DNA of 64,000 nucleotides from Priestia aryabhattai (GCF_023715685.1 NZ_JAMBOQ010000004.1:248001-312000), one strand, 5' to 3'. Shown: positions 1 through 9,281, counted from the stretch's first letter. Notes: a model not told the origin generated them from the sequence alone. Made by a program: numbers and translations.

Positions 1-53
1 TATTCCGTTTTTATCCCAGCGCTTGATCCTGCAAACACACAAATTGATTTCAA
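1..53 (-). CDS. LOG-family (YvdD-like) protein, 5' end only
   Basis: The gene runs off the left edge; only its first 17 codons are present. The minus strand has AAAGGAG (62-68), an 8-nt spacer and a TTG start at 53. The translation begins MKSICVFAGSSAGIKTE, which matches the N-terminal beta-strand and GS-rich loop of LOG-family Rossmann proteins (cytokinin riboside monophosphate phosphoribohydrolase, formerly 'lysine decarboxylase-like'). In B. subtilis the relative is YvdD. The family assignment rests on this short N-terminus only, so the exact activity is not established. It is divergent from the malic enzyme gene. Confidence 0.72.
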   Translation of the reverse strand, partial: MKSICVFAGSSAGIKTE

Positions 54-150
54 TTGCTTCACTCCTTTGTTTCTTCTCTATATAAGTCTTTTCTGTTTAT
101 GAAGAACAAATTCCTTCTTAATAATTTATGAATTTTCACAATGTCATCGC

Positions 151-179
151 TTGATTATTCTAAAAACTTTGCTTATAAT
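151..179 (+). promoter_or_regulatory. SigA-type promoter for the malic enzyme gene
   Basis: TTGATT at 151-156 and TATAAT at 174-179 are separated by 17 nt. Transcription would start near 186, giving a leader of about 170 nt before the malic enzyme gene. Confidence 0.6.
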
Positions 180-196
180 CAAAGCGAAACAGCTTT

Positions 197-211
197 TTGA
201 AAGCGTTATCT
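197..211 (+). promoter_or_regulatory. Catabolite-responsive element (cre), CcpA site
   Basis: TTGAAAGCGTTATCT matches the cre consensus WTGNAANCGNWWNCW at every defined position. It lies roughly 11-25 nt downstream of the predicted start of the 151-179 promoter, a position typical of CcpA roadblock repression. The inference is that the malic enzyme is under carbon catabolite control. Confidence 0.6.
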
Positions 212-353
212 ATTACTTTTCTTTTGATGGAAAAGAGAGTACGTATAGATCTACTTGTAAGATAAGTAGATAACATGAACTTATGGGTAATTTGACCGTT
301 TTAAAGGCTTCATTTAGTAAGCATACGTACTGCAGGATTAGGACAAGGGGGAT

Positions 354-1685
354 ATGATGAATAATTTAATACGCACATTAATGGTACAAACACCAACCGT
401 ACCGGGAAACTTAGGAAGAGTAGCAACTGCTATTGGAAATGTTGGAGGAGACATCGGCGAAGTTGAAACCGTTAAAGTAGGACATAACTACACCATGAGA
501 AGCATTACGGTTCAAGTTGAAAGTGAAGACCAGCTTGAACAATTGCTTGAAGCGGTTCGCAGTTTAGAAGGCATTACTTTACATACAGTATCAGATGAAG
601 TTCTCCATGCGCATGAAGGCGGTAAAATTCAAATGAAAAGCAAAATGAAAATTGAGTCGATCGCCGACTTAAGAAGAGTGTATACACCAGGTGTAGCAAA
701 CGTTTGCCGTGCTATTCAAGAACAGCCCGATAAAGCTAAGATTTATACGAGTATTGGAAACACGGTTGCGATCGTAACGGATGGTACAGCTATATTGGGG
801 TTAGGAAATATTGGCCCAGTTGCAGGGATGCCGGTTATGGAAGGAAAAGCTGCGTTATTTGATCAACTTGCCAATGTAAACGCTATCCCTATTTTGTTGA
901 ATGTAAATGAACCGAAAGAAATCATTAAAACGGTTAAAAATATTTCACCGGGATTTGGCGGTATTTTACTAGAAGATATAGGGTCGCCTCACTGCTTTGA
1001 AATTGAAGAACGCTTGAAAGAAGAACTCGATATTCCAGTTATGCATGATGATCAACACGGAACAGCGGTTGTGACACTAGCAGCAGCTATTTCAGCTTGT
1101 CGCAGCACAGGTGTGAATTTGAAAGAAGCTAGAGTAGGACAAATTGGCTTAGGAGCTGCCGGTATCGCTACTTGCAGAATGTTCATGGCTTACGGTGTCA
1201 AACAGGTGATAGGAGCTGATAAGTCTCCCGAAGCGAATGAGCGCTTAATCAGCTACGGTGGAAAAGTAGCGGATTCGTTAGAAGAGCTTATGGAAAGCTG
1301 TGATATTGTCATTGCGACAACGGGTGTACCTGGTTTAATACAAAAAGAATGGATCCGAAAAGGGCAAATCATTCTAGCCCTCTCTAATCCAAAGCCAGAA
1401 ATTGAACCTGAAGATGCGCTTGAAGCAGGAGCTATTTATGCTACTGACGGAAGGTCCGTGAATAATGTACTTGGCTTCCCAGGTATTTTCAGAGGAGTAT
1501 TAAATGCGGGAGTGCGCGATATTACGCATACGATGCTTGTAGCTGCAGCTGAAGCCATTGCGAATTCAACGCGTGCAGGTGATTTAGTTCCTCACCCTCT
1601 TAATCTAGCTGTACATGAAGCAGTATCTGAAGCAGTTGAAAGAGCCGCTGTCGTACACGGTGAGAAAGACGGCGTTTATCGATAA
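354..1685 (+). CDS. NAD(P)-dependent malic enzyme with N-terminal ACT domain
   Basis: Oxidative decarboxylation of malate to pyruvate, linking the TCA cycle to pyruvate and NAD(P)H. The first ~80 residues form an ACT domain ([20 protein letters not shown]), a ligand-sensing module. A malic N-domain follows, with [13 protein letters not shown] carrying the catalytic Tyr, GKAALFDQL the catalytic Lys, and metal-binding LEDI and HDDQHGTA. The Rossmann domain has GLGAAGIA. At 443 aa it is close in architecture to the ACT-type B. subtilis enzymes rather than YtsJ; which of MleA/MaeA it corresponds to cannot be decided here. The ATG follows AGGGGG. The gene stands alone, with a terminator directly after it. 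The upstream promoter carries a consensus cre site. Confidence 0.93.
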   Translation: MMNNLIRTLMVQTPTVPGNLGRVATAIGNVGGDIGEVETVKVGHNYTMRSITVQVESEDQLEQLLEAVRSLEGITLHTVSDEVLHAHEGGKIQMKSKMKIESIADLRRVYTPGVANVCRAIQEQPDKAKIYTSIGNTVAIVTDGTAILGLGNIGPVAGMPVMEGKAALFDQLANVNAIPILLNVNEPKEIIKTVKNISPGFGGILLEDIGSPHCFEIEERLKEELDIPVMHDDQHGTAVVTLAAAISACRSTGVNLKEARVGQIGLGAAGIATCRMFMAYGVKQVIGADKSPEANERLISYGGKVADSLEELMESCDIVIATTGVPGLIQKEWIRKGQIILALSNPKPEIEPEDALEAGAIYATDGRSVNNVLGFPGIFRGVLNAGVRDITHTMLVAAAEAIANSTRAGDLVPHPLNLAVHEAVSEAVERAAVVHGEKDGVYR

Positions 1686-1720
1686 AAACAAGGCTGCCTA
1701 GAAATAGGCAGCTTTGTTTT
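1684..1720 (+). terminator. Rho-independent terminator after malic enzyme
   Basis: A perfect 16-bp inverted repeat (1684-1699 with 1705-1720) with a 5-nt loop ends in a T-rich tail. Confidence 0.85.
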
Positions 1721-1750
1721 TATCGAAAATAATAAGAAAATGGTAAACTG

Positions 1751-1776
1751 TGAAACTTTTTTCCTTTTTTAACGTA
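1751..1776 (+). promoter_or_regulatory. SigW-type promoter for ydbST
   Basis: TGAAAC (1751-1756) and CGTA (1773-1776) are spaced by exactly 16 nt with a T-rich spacer. This is the canonical SigW (ECF) promoter architecture. It sits 45 nt upstream of the YdbS-like gene. In B. subtilis ydbST belongs to the SigW regulon, so site and gene content agree. Confidence 0.8.
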
Positions 1777-1820
1777 AAATAGTAATAGAGCTATTAAAAA
1801 AGGTAGAGAAAGGAGCTTTT

Positions 1821-2303
1821 ATGGAGTTTGAACATTTAAAGGGAAAACTGCCTCTTGAGGCTAAAAAAGCGATGCGCTGGCAATCAATTTTTACGCATGG
1901 CCTGTGGCTTCTGGCAACAGCAGGTTATTTTCTACTCGTTCATTTTTTTGATTGGTGGTCAATTATTGGATGGATATCAGCTGGACTATTGGTTGTTAGC
2001 TTTATCATATATACAATTATAGCTCCAAATGTATATATGAATGTATATTCATATGAAGTAACGGATACTCAAATTGATGTGCAACGAGGGCTATTCATCT
2101 GGTATCATACGAAAATTCCGCTTGTAAAAGTGCAGCACGTTGAAACTTTGACAGGGCCGATTTTTCGAAAATTTGACTTGGCATCTGTTAAAATCATCAC
2201 AGCAGCTGGAAGCGTCGAAATTCCTGCACTCGGACAAAGAGATGCTGAAGCACTGCGAGAGTATATTGCTAGACTAGCAGAGGTAGATGATGAAGATGAG
2301 TAA
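1821..2303 (+). CDS. ydbS: YdbS-like membrane protein with bacterial PH domain
   Basis: A 160-aa protein with two membrane segments (about residues 25-65) followed by one bPH_2/DUF304 domain with the family pattern YEVTDTQIDVQRG and IPLVKVQHVETLTGP. In B. subtilis YdbS works with YdbT as an antimicrobial-peptide resistance pair in the SigW envelope-stress regulon. The start ATG follows AAAGGAG. Its last codons overlap the start of the ydbT-like gene, indicating translational coupling. The SigW promoter just upstream supports the assignment. Confidence 0.85.
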   Translation: MEFEHLKGKLPLEAKKAMRWQSIFTHGLWLLATAGYFLLVHFFDWWSIIGWISAGLLVVSFIIYTIIAPNVYMNVYSYEVTDTQIDVQRGLFIWYHTKIPLVKVQHVETLTGPIFRKFDLASVKIITAAGSVEIPALGQRDAEALREYIARLAEVDDEDE

Positions 2304-3678
2304 GCGGCTGCATCCGTTATATATTGCCATAGCATTTATTGAACATATAAAAAATAATATCCTGCCTTTTGTGTTTGTATTTATTGTCAATCGGCACCTG
2401 TTGTTTACATATTGGTGGGCAACGCTATTAGCGGGAGGCGTAGTCGCTGTATTTGCTTTTTTTACTTGGAGAGAATTTCGTTATGAAGTAACGGAAACGG
2501 AAGTGCGCCTGTACAAAGGGATTTTAAAAAAAGAAAAACGATTTATTCAACGAAATCGCATTCAATCGATTCAGTTAGATCAGCCATTTGTTTTTAGGAT
2601 CCTTCGCTTAGCCCGACTTCGTATTGACACGGCCAGCAGCGGTACGGATGCTGAAATTGATTTATCTGGTATTTCACTAAAAGAAGCGCACCATCTTAAA
2701 GATACGTTAAAGCTGTCAGGAAGTCAGCCGGAAGTAAGAGAAAAAAGTCCTGAACGTAAGATGAAAGTTTCGGTGAAACAGCTGGCGTTAGCTGCTGCGT
2801 TTTCTGGGAATTTTGGCTATATTTTTGCTGCTCTTGGTTTTCTCTATCAGTATATTGATACGTATATCAACCGCTGGGTGAAGACAGCTTACGAAGAAGT
2901 GATTCATCAATCGATGCTTGGTTTATTTGTATTAGTGGCTGTAATTGTGGTGCTTGCTTATTTACTGTCTATCGTTTTGTATGTGATACGATTTGGCGGT
3001 TTTACAGTGGAACGCTATGACCATTATCTACATATTAAATACGGACTGTTGAATAAGAAATCCCTTACGATTCCGTTTCATAAAATACAGGCTGTTACGA
3101 TAGAAGAAGGGTTGTTTCGACGCTTATTTGGATGGTCTTCCGTTTCGTTAAATGTAGTAACCTCTGATTTAAAAGAAAAGGTCTATTTGCACCCGTTTAT
3201 CCAACAAAAAGAGATTTCAGCATTAATGAACGTATATGTGCCGCATTATGAATATATAAAGTGTCCAAGAAATACAGCTATTCAATATGCATGGTACCCA
3301 TTAATATTACCGCTCTTGTTATTTGCAGCGGCAGGGATTGGCATCAGCTTTTGGAAATCAATGTTTGTGTGGGTTATTGCCGTGCTATGCCTCGCATACG
3401 TACTTATTCACTGGTTGGGCTATCGCCAAGGCGGCTTGATGATGAACGAGGTATTTGTCAGTATTCGATCGCAGTTTTTAACACGAAAAACAACGATTAT
3501 TAGAAGAAAGAAAGTGGAAGAAATTGAGGTGTTTGCAGGCACCTTTTTATGGAAAAGAGGATACCGGAAAGTGAAAATTTCAACTATGGGTATAAGCGGC
3601 AGCTATAAGTCGGGATATTTTCCATTTGAGATTTGGCATCCTATCTTTCTGCGAGCTACTTCGTCTAAAAAGGCATGA
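2287..3678 (+). CDS. ydbT: YdbT-like membrane protein with repeated PH domains
   Basis: About 463 aa with three bPH_2-type modules separated by pairs of membrane helices (near residues 15-55, 165-235 and 335-375). The recurring signature is a strand such as YEVTETEVRLYKG followed by an I..IQSIQ.. strand. It is the second gene of the ydbST pair and overlaps ydbS by 17 nt. Three in-frame ATGs lie close together (2287, 2290, 2296); GAGG at 2279-2282 best fits the second or first. A membrane-associated role in resistance to antimicrobial peptides is inferred from the B. subtilis pair. Confidence 0.85.
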   Translation: MMKMSKRLHPLYIAIAFIEHIKNNILPFVFVFIVNRHLLFTYWWATLLAGGVVAVFAFFTWREFRYEVTETEVRLYKGILKKEKRFIQRNRIQSIQLDQPFVFRILRLARLRIDTASSGTDAEIDLSGISLKEAHHLKDTLKLSGSQPEVREKSPERKMKVSVKQLALAAAFSGNFGYIFAALGFLYQYIDTYINRWVKTAYEEVIHQSMLGLFVLVAVIVVLAYLLSIVLYVIRFGGFTVERYDHYLHIKYGLLNKKSLTIPFHKIQAVTIEEGLFRRLFGWSSVSLNVVTSDLKEKVYLHPFIQQKEISALMNVYVPHYEYIKCPRNTAIQYAWYPLILPLLLFAAAGIGISFWKSMFVWVIAVLCLAYVLIHWLGYRQGGLMMNEVFVSIRSQFLTRKTTIIRRKKVEEIEVFAGTFLWKRGYRKVKISTMGISGSYKSGYFPFEIWHPIFLRATSSKKA

Positions 3679-3705
3679 AGAACATAATTGTTCTCCATGC
3701 CTTTT
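3667..3705. terminator. Bidirectional terminator between ydbT and dsdA
   Basis: An inverted repeat AAAAGGCATG...CATGCCTTTT with an inner AGAACA/TGTTCT extension lies between converging genes. A-runs and T-runs flank both sides. Confidence 0.8.
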
Positions 3706-3709
3706 GACG

Positions 3710-5068
3710 TTATCTACTCATTAGATTTTTTCCTTGCTCGTAATAACTATTCATCACATCAGTTGGCACCATACTGCCTCCAGTTGACCATACAAGGTGA
3801 GTAGCTTGTGACATATCGTTTTCTAGCCCTTGCGCTTGTATATATGAAGATCCGCTGTCCATTATGTGAAGAGGCCCTTGTAAACCAGCGGCTGCTGAAG
3901 GTTCTATATACATATTTTCACGATTGGCTAGCTCATAAATAAATCGGAAAAGTTGATCATCTTCTACGGTATAAATTCCGCTAATAAGCGATTTTATCGT
4001 TTCGCCTACAAAGCTAGATGGCCTTCCTACAGCTAGTCCATCGGCAGCTGTTAAGTTATCAAGTCCAATATCTGTAACGGAAATGCGAGCATGTAACTCG
4101 GTCATTAAGCCAAGCAGCATGCAAGGAGAGTGAGTAGGCTCAGCGAAAAAGCAGTGAACGTGATCACCGTATATTTCTTTTAATCCAAATGTAATACCAC
4201 CAGGACCTCCGCCTACTCCGCAAGGTAGATAGACAAACAAAGGGTGTTTGGCGTCTACTTGAATCTGCTGCTCGGCTAGCTGCTTTTCCAAACGTAAAGC
4301 AGCGACGGAATAACCAAGAAATAAATCTCTAGACTGTTCATCGTCAATAAAATGACAGGTGGGGTCTGCTTCGGCTTGCTTTCGTCCTTCTTCCACGGCT
4401 TTTCCGTAGTCAGACTGATATTCAATAACGGTTACACCTTTAGAACGAAGCAGATCTTTTTTCCATTTCTTAGCATCAGCTGACATATGGACGGTGACGT
4501 TAAAGCCTAGAGTGGCGCTCATAATACCAATGCTTAAACCTAAATTACCGGTAGATCCTACTGCAATAGAATAAGAAGAAAATAACTCTTTACATCGTTC
4601 TTCAGTTAGAAGAGCGTAGATGCTTTCCTCGGTAAGCATCCCTTCTTTGATAGCAAGACTTTCAGCAAATTTTAATACTTCATAAATGCCGCCTCTTGCT
4701 TTAATAGAACCTGATATGGGAAGATCATGATCGCATTTCATCAGTAATTTTCCTTGCAGCTTGTTATTCATTTGTTGATTTAAATAGTCTTTCATATATG
4801 TAATTTCTTGAAGAGGTGATTCAATTATTCCTTTTGATGCTTTCAGCTCTGGAAAAACGATTTGAAGAAAAGAAGAAAAGCGAGAAAGTCGTTCTTTTGC
4901 ATCTTTTATATCTTTGGTGTGTAAAGGAAGAGACGAAAGTGCTTCTTGAGCAGGTCTTATATAAGGGTTTATCCAAAGTATTTCCTGTTTATTGATTAAA
5001 GGTGTTAATAAAGGATATTCACGCATCCATGTAGCAAGGGGTTTTTGGTGAAATAAGTTTGTTGTCAT
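3710..5068 (-). CDS. dsdA: D-serine dehydratase (D-serine ammonia-lyase)
   Basis: A PLP enzyme converting D-serine to pyruvate and ammonia. The 452-aa length is normal for DsdA. The PLP lysine lies in [12 protein letters not shown] (K123), the phosphate-binding loop is [11 protein letters not shown], and the C-terminal [10 protein letters not shown] is typical of the family. No dsdC or dsdX homologue is next to it, so here it stands alone, divergent from the CWC gene. The ATG at 5068 follows AAAGGAG on the minus strand. It may detoxify D-serine or recycle it from the cell wall; this role is inferred. Confidence 0.93.
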   Translation of the reverse strand: MTTNLFHQKPLATWMREYPLLTPLINKQEILWINPYIRPAQEALSSLPLHTKDIKDAKERLSRFSSFLQIVFPELKASKGIIESPLQEITYMKDYLNQQMNNKLQGKLLMKCDHDLPISGSIKARGGIYEVLKFAESLAIKEGMLTEESIYALLTEERCKELFSSYSIAVGSTGNLGLSIGIMSATLGFNVTVHMSADAKKWKKDLLRSKGVTVIEYQSDYGKAVEEGRKQAEADPTCHFIDDEQSRDLFLGYSVAALRLEKQLAEQQIQVDAKHPLFVYLPCGVGGGPGGITFGLKEIYGDHVHCFFAEPTHSPCMLLGLMTELHARISVTDIGLDNLTAADGLAVGRPSSFVGETIKSLISGIYTVEDDQLFRFIYELANRENMYIEPSAAAGLQGPLHIMDSGSSYIQAQGLENDMSQATHLVWSTGGSMVPTDVMNSYYEQGKNLMSR

Positions 5069-5233
5069 AAAGGCTCCTTTCGCAATGTGTTATTTCCGTT
5101 ATATGTATAGTACCAAGAATAGGAGATTTTGAAAACGAAAATATCAAAAAGTAGAAAGCGCATTTCAACCACCTCTTGTATACTAATAAAGATACCCCAT
5201 ACAACTGCATAGAAGAAAAAAGGAGAGGGATTC

Positions 5234-5443
5234 ATGGCATTTTCAGGCGATGATAGCAGATGTCCTATCTGTGGAGAGAAAAATAACTGTGCTTCTGTAC
5301 AAGGCAGAGAAATAGAAGAGTGTTGGTGTATGCAGAAAGTTTTTACTTCTGATGTGTTTAAACATATTCCTTTAGAAAGTAGAGGGAAAGCGTGTGTATG
5401 TGTCAAATGCGTTCAGAGACAGAAGAAAGAAGGTGAGGATTAA
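5234..5443 (+). CDS. Cysteine-rich CWC family protein
   Basis: A small 69-aa protein with eight or more cysteines arranged as CPICGEKNNC, CWC and CVCVKC, the pattern of the Cysteine-rich_CWC family, likely a zinc-binding fold. Its function is unknown. AAAGGAG (5219-5225) precedes the ATG. The next gene, a sugar kinase, starts 1 nt after its stop, so the two are probably co-translated. Confidence 0.8.
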   Translation: MAFSGDDSRCPICGEKNNCASVQGREIEECWCMQKVFTSDVFKHIPLESRGKACVCVKCVQRQKKEGED

Positions 5444-5444
5444 C

Positions 5445-6383
5445 GTGAAAAAAGGAATTATTTCATACGGTGAGGCATTTATTGATTTTATCGCGAAAAA
5501 CGAATCTAACACTAGCTTTGACCCTTTTTTAGGAGGCACAACCGTTAATGTAGCAGTTGGAGTTCAGAAGTTAGGAGCAAAAGCATATTATATCTGCAAG
5601 TTAGGCAGTGATGAAACAAGTGATTTCGTGAGAAAGAAACTTTTAATTGAAGGAGTAAACCAAAGCGGCTGTGTAACATCGGAGACTAAAAAAGTTTGTG
5701 AAGTGTATGTACATAAAAGTAAAGAAGGAGATCGTTACTTCCATTCCTATATAGATTCTACCCCTCATGAGCAAGTGTATAAACAGGAGCTGCAGAAAGC
5801 TCTATTTGAGCAGGCAGCGATTTTTTATTTTGGATCAGGCACTTTGTTTCATCCGATTTCCCAGGAAACTACAAAGGAAGCTGTGAAGCTCGCGAAACAA
5901 CATCGTATGCTTGTAGCTTTTGATCCGAATATTCGAATGAAAAGATGGGAAAGTGAAGAAGCATGTAGAAATATCGTAACACAGTTTTTGTATGAAACAG
6001 ACATTTTGAAAATTTCTCAAGATGAGCTGCTATTTTTGATGAATTCAACAGACCTTACAGAAAGTATAGAAAAACTGAGAGCGTATCATATTCCGTACGT
6101 GTGGGTCACTCAAGGAGAAAATGGTGCAGTAGCCGTTACTGCAAATCAAACGCTTCATGTGAGTGCAAAAAAAGTGCAGGTGATAGACACGAAGGGAGCG
6201 GGTGATGCGTTTATGGCAGGAATTCTATGGTATGTTCACGAAAAAAGTTTGCCTGAAAGTGAGGAAGCATGGGAGCAGTATACAATGTTTGCCAACGCTT
6301 TAGGGGGAGCAGTTTCGGCGAGATACGGAGGAATGATTTCGCTCGAAGCAAAAGATGTATCTAGTATAAAAGCAGGTAGCTGA
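5445..6383 (+). CDS. PfkB-family carbohydrate kinase (fructokinase-like)
   Basis: A ribokinase/PfkB sugar kinase. The N-terminal motif GGTTVNVAVGVQKLGAKAYY binds substrate, and the C-terminal signature DTKGAGDAFMAGIL contains the catalytic Asp and anion hole. I chose the GTG at 5445, preceded by GGTGAGG, rather than the longer frame opening at 5394, because the longer version would overlap the CWC gene by 50 nt. The product is about 312 aa. The substrate cannot be read from sequence; a fructokinase-like activity is the default guess for this subgroup. Confidence 0.85.
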   Translation: MKKGIISYGEAFIDFIAKNESNTSFDPFLGGTTVNVAVGVQKLGAKAYYICKLGSDETSDFVRKKLLIEGVNQSGCVTSETKKVCEVYVHKSKEGDRYFHSYIDSTPHEQVYKQELQKALFEQAAIFYFGSGTLFHPISQETTKEAVKLAKQHRMLVAFDPNIRMKRWESEEACRNIVTQFLYETDILKISQDELLFLMNSTDLTESIEKLRAYHIPYVWVTQGENGAVAVTANQTLHVSAKKVQVIDTKGAGDAFMAGILWYVHEKSLPESEEAWEQYTMFANALGGAVSARYGGMISLEAKDVSSIKAGS

Positions 6384-6402
6384 TAGCTACCTGCTTTTAT
6401 AC
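6364..6402. terminator. Bidirectional terminator between PfkB kinase and ctaB
   Basis: A perfect 18-bp palindrome (6364-6381 with 6385-6402) with a 3-nt loop contains A/T runs on both sides and serves both converging genes. Confidence 0.85.
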
Positions 6403-6408
6403 AGTTTA

Positions 6409-7326
6409 TTATTTGAAAAATGACAGTACAATCATAAGGGCAAAAATAATCGTAAGGTGGTTCAATGAGAACACAAACATTAAAGTAGCCCATTTTGTAT
6501 CTTCTAGTTTTTTAAATCCAAAAATCCCAAGAAGCATCCAAACTAGTGTTAAACCGAACATTGTAAATGCAATAATTTTACTAAACGATAAAAATAAGAA
6601 AGATGCCGCTAGTAAAATAACTAAGTATACAAGTGTTTGAACTTTTGAACGGCGAATACCTTTTACTACAGGAAGCATTGGTACACCTGCGGCTTTATAT
6701 TCCTCAAGTCTTCTAATCGCAATAGCGTAGAAGTGAGGAGGCTGCCATAAAAACATAAATACAAACAATCCAATTGCTACCGGATGAAATAAGTCTGGTG
6801 AAATAGCGGCCCATCCAATGATTGGAGGCATAGCTCCAGAAATACTTCCGACTTCGGTGTTATAAATTGTTGTACGTTTTGTAAGCATAGTATAAGGCAC
6901 TACATAAAAGAAAAATCCTAAAATACCCATGATGGCGGCCATGTTAGAAACTAAAAATAAAATACCTACACCGATAACAAATAAAGCCAGTCCTAACCAT
7001 AGAGCAAATTTAGGGTTGACCGCTCCTGTTACCGTCGGTCTGTCTTTTGTACGTTTCATGATAGCATCGATATCACGGTCATAGAAGTTATTAACTGCCC
7101 CAGCTCCTCCTACAACAAAGGATGTCCCAATTAAAGCCAAAATAATGATAGGAATTTGTGTCACAAAGCTTAAGTCATTAACAGCAATTGCGAGACAAAG
7201 CCCAGCAACCATTCCTAGAGAGTTCGATTTAATAATCCCAGTTTTTATAATAGCACTGATTACTTCCCGGGAAAAATACTGATTGATAGGAAGTGATTCC
7301 TTTGTGATAACTTCGGTATTTTTCAC
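6409..7326 (-). CDS. ctaB: Protoheme IX farnesyltransferase (heme O synthase)
   Basis: A UbiA-superfamily integral membrane prenyltransferase that attaches farnesyl to heme b to make heme O for aa3/bo-type oxidases. It has 305 aa and about 8-9 membrane helices. The first Asp-rich motif is NNFYDRDIDAIMKRTKDRP, and the second conserved loop is around RRLEEYKAAGVPMLPVV. No ctaA or ctaC-F lies in the window next to it. In B. subtilis ctaB neighbours ctaA and ctaC, so this isolated copy may be an additional locus or a rearranged one. Confidence 0.93.
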   Translation of the reverse strand: MKNTEVITKESLPINQYFSREVISAIIKTGIIKSNSLGMVAGLCLAIAVNDLSFVTQIPIIILALIGTSFVVGGAGAVNNFYDRDIDAIMKRTKDRPTVTGAVNPKFALWLGLALFVIGVGILFLVSNMAAIMGILGFFFYVVPYTMLTKRTTIYNTEVGSISGAMPPIIGWAAISPDLFHPVAIGLFVFMFLWQPPHFYAIAIRRLEEYKAAGVPMLPVVKGIRRSKVQTLVYLVILLAASFLFLSFSKIIAFTMFGLTLVWMLLGIFGFKKLEDTKWATLMFVFSLNHLTIIFALMIVLSFFK

Positions 7327-7717
7327 AGCAATTCTCCTTTTTGAGCTTATTCTTGCATGAATAAACCTAATCTTTATTAATCAACTAAACTATTTTAACA
7401 AAAAAATATCGTAATTACATCAAGGTTGCTCGTAAAATTTGTTAACATTCCTTGAACTTTTTAAAAAAACAAAGAAAAACGTCGAATTACCACTTAAAAA
7501 TAAGTACATCCTTTATTATAAGATAAAAACAGAATGCTTAAAAATGAAAATTTTGACTATCTGGTGAACTTTTAACGAGCAAGAAACTCGAACTTAATCG
7601 TACCATATTTATTGGTAATTGCAATCACATAGTATGTGATGAAAGAAAAGATGTGGTACATTAAAGAAAGGACTAATAAGTTTATTTACTATGTCTTATT
7701 CACAAGGAGGATATATG
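7327..7717. other. AT-rich intergenic region with one operator-like palindrome
   Basis: No gene is visible in this stretch. It must hold the promoters of ctaB and the gene at 7718. The only distinct element is the palindrome at 7624-7640, listed separately. Confidence 0.5.
7624..7640. promoter_or_regulatory. Perfect 17-bp palindrome, candidate operator
   Basis: ATCACATAGTATGTGAT is a perfect dyad with a central G, 78 nt upstream of the poly-gamma-glutamate hydrolase gene. The half-sites are in the opposite orientation to an Fnr/Crp box, so the cognate regulator is unknown. Confidence 0.4.
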
Positions 7718-8332
7718 ATGCCAGATAAATATGCTAGCTTCTCTGAACTTGCCTCTTATGAAGTATATAACCAAGACTACAAAATTCAATTTGAAATCAG
7801 ACCTTCTAACATTATAATGCTTGCGATACACGGCGGAGGTATCGAAACTGGAACATCCGAACTTGCAGTTGGCTTAGCAGGAAACGAATACTCATACTAT
7901 ATATTTGAAGGATTAAAGAAATCAGGAAATGCTGATCTTCATATCACATCCACTCATTTTGATGAACCTCATGCGTTAACTATTATATCTAAAGAAGACT
8001 ATGCAGTATCTTTTCATGGATACAATGATAAAAGTAAAAAACACACTAAAATCGGCGGTGCTGACAAAGCGTTAAGGTCAAAAGTACATGAAGCGCTTGT
8101 TTCCAAAGGTTTTAGTACAGAAATTTTATCAGATCAAGACCCTTTTTCCGGTATAAGCCCTAGAAATATAACTAATAAAACAGCTAGGCGGATGGGTGTT
8201 CAAATTGAGATAAGTAAAGCGCAAAGAGAAGCTTTTTTTGCAACCAATACAAGAAATGAACGTAAAAATTCTAAAACCCAGGAATTTTTTGAGTATATAT
8301 CAGCCATTAGAAGTACATTTCCTCTGAGATAA
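7718..8332 (+). CDS. Poly-gamma-glutamate hydrolase family protein
   Basis: This belongs to the zinc-dependent PghP/YmaC/YndL/YoqZ family, which cleaves gamma-glutamyl bonds of poly-gamma-glutamate. Family marks are LAIHGGGIETGTSELA near the N-terminus, a central SFHGYNDK, and a C-terminal region ending in a Gln-Ile-Glu metal-site strand (GVQIEIS). AAGGAGG at 7704-7710 favours ATG 7718 (or 7715) over the upstream in-frame ATG at 7691. There is no signal peptide, as in many phage-type members. The gene stands alone and could remodel a PGA capsule or be a phage relic. Confidence 0.85.
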   Translation: MPDKYASFSELASYEVYNQDYKIQFEIRPSNIIMLAIHGGGIETGTSELAVGLAGNEYSYYIFEGLKKSGNADLHITSTHFDEPHALTIISKEDYAVSFHGYNDKSKKHTKIGGADKALRSKVHEALVSKGFSTEILSDQDPFSGISPRNITNKTARRMGVQIEISKAQREAFFATNTRNERKNSKTQEFFEYISAIRSTFPLR

Positions 8333-8427
8333 ATCAGATACGTTTAGTATTTATTAAACATGTTAGATTTATTACGTGCATGTTTGTGGTATACATATAG
8401 TAACTACATATACTGGAGGAGATAATC

Positions 8428-8604
8428 ATGAAAACGTTTGACCAAGAAGATACCCTAGAACGTCTTAAAGCCTCTTATCGATATTTGAAAGGCATAGATA
8501 TACAAGAAGTCAGCACATTAGATGATCAAAAACGAGCAGAAGCTGTGCAGTTAATCGAAGAGATCGGTCTTAAAATATCAGAAATGCGTGTGAAAGTAGA
8601 GTGA
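8428..8604 (+). CDS. Small uncharacterised protein, 58 aa
   Basis: CTGGAGGAG precedes the ATG at 8428, and the frame ends with TGA at 8602-8604. The product is charged and helical (MKTFDQEDTLERLKASYRYL at the start), with no membrane segment or cysteine. I do not recognise the family. A strong terminator follows immediately, so it is its own unit. The good ribosome-binding site is the main evidence that it is real. Confidence 0.6.
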   Translation: MKTFDQEDTLERLKASYRYLKGIDIQEVSTLDDQKRAEAVQLIEEIGLKISEMRVKVE

Positions 8605-8605
8605 G

Positions 8606-8646
8606 AAAAAAGAGAAAGGAGGACATCTGTCCTTCTTTCTCTTTTT
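8606..8646 (+). terminator. Terminator after the 58-aa gene
   Basis: A 19-bp stem (one G-U pair) with arms ending AGGACA and TGTCCT, a 2-nt apparent loop and a T5 tail. Confidence 0.75.
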
Positions 8647-8672
8647 CAACAACTATAAACAGGAGATTGACC

Positions 8673-9281
8673 ATGAATGAGCAATATTATGATGCTTTAT
8701 TAAACATAAAAACAACGGGAGAACAAAAGGGATTTAATGGTTCATTTCATTACCATCGTTATGAACCCACGCCTTATAGTGCATTAGAAACACTTTTCAC
8801 TCAGTATGAGCTAACAAGCAGCGATAGAATTGTCGACTTCGGGTGTGGAAAAGGAAGGCTGAATTTTTATGTGAACTACCTATGTAATGCCACCGCTGTA
8901 GGGATAGAAATGAATGAGCACTTTTATGAGCAGGCCATAGATAATCAGAGGCGCTATTTAAAAAAAGCCAAGGGCCGCAAACATCATATTCATTTTCAGT
9001 GTTGTTTAGCCCAGGAATATAAGATTCATCCACTAGACAACTGCTTTTATTTTTTTAATCCTTTTTCAGTTCAAATTTTTATCCAAGTAGTGAACAATAT
9101 TTTGCTTTCGTGGGAAGAGAATAAGCGCGAGATTGATTTGATTTTATATTATAGTTCGGAGGATTATCTTCATCATCTCGAAAAACACCCTTCTTTTATT
9201 TTAAAAGAAGAAGTAATGCTGCCAGAGCTGGATCAGAAAAATCCATATGAACGGTTTTTGATTTATAAAATAGCTTATTAA
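8673..9281 (+). CDS. Class I SAM-dependent methyltransferase
   Basis: A Rossmann-fold methyltransferase of about 202 aa. Motif I is RIVDFGCGKGRLNFYV, the acidic end of strand 2 is VGIEMNE, and a motif IV-like FYFFNPFS has the N-P-F signature of some rRNA/DNA methylases. ACAGGAG ahead of ATG 8673 defines the start; the longer in-frame opening at 8601 lies inside the terminator hairpin. The substrate is unknown. Confidence 0.8.
   Translation: MNEQYYDALLNIKTTGEQKGFNGSFHYHRYEPTPYSALETLFTQYELTSSDRIVDFGCGKGRLNFYVNYLCNATAVGIEMNEHFYEQAIDNQRRYLKKAKGRKHHIHFQCCLAQEYKIHPLDNCFYFFNPFSVQIFIQVVNNILLSWEENKREIDLILYYSSEDYLHHLEKHPSFILKEEVMLPELDQKNPYERFLIYKIAY

Noticed and set aside
7624..7640. Fnr/Crp box
   Set aside because: The half-sites are inverted relative to TGTGA-N6-TCACA.
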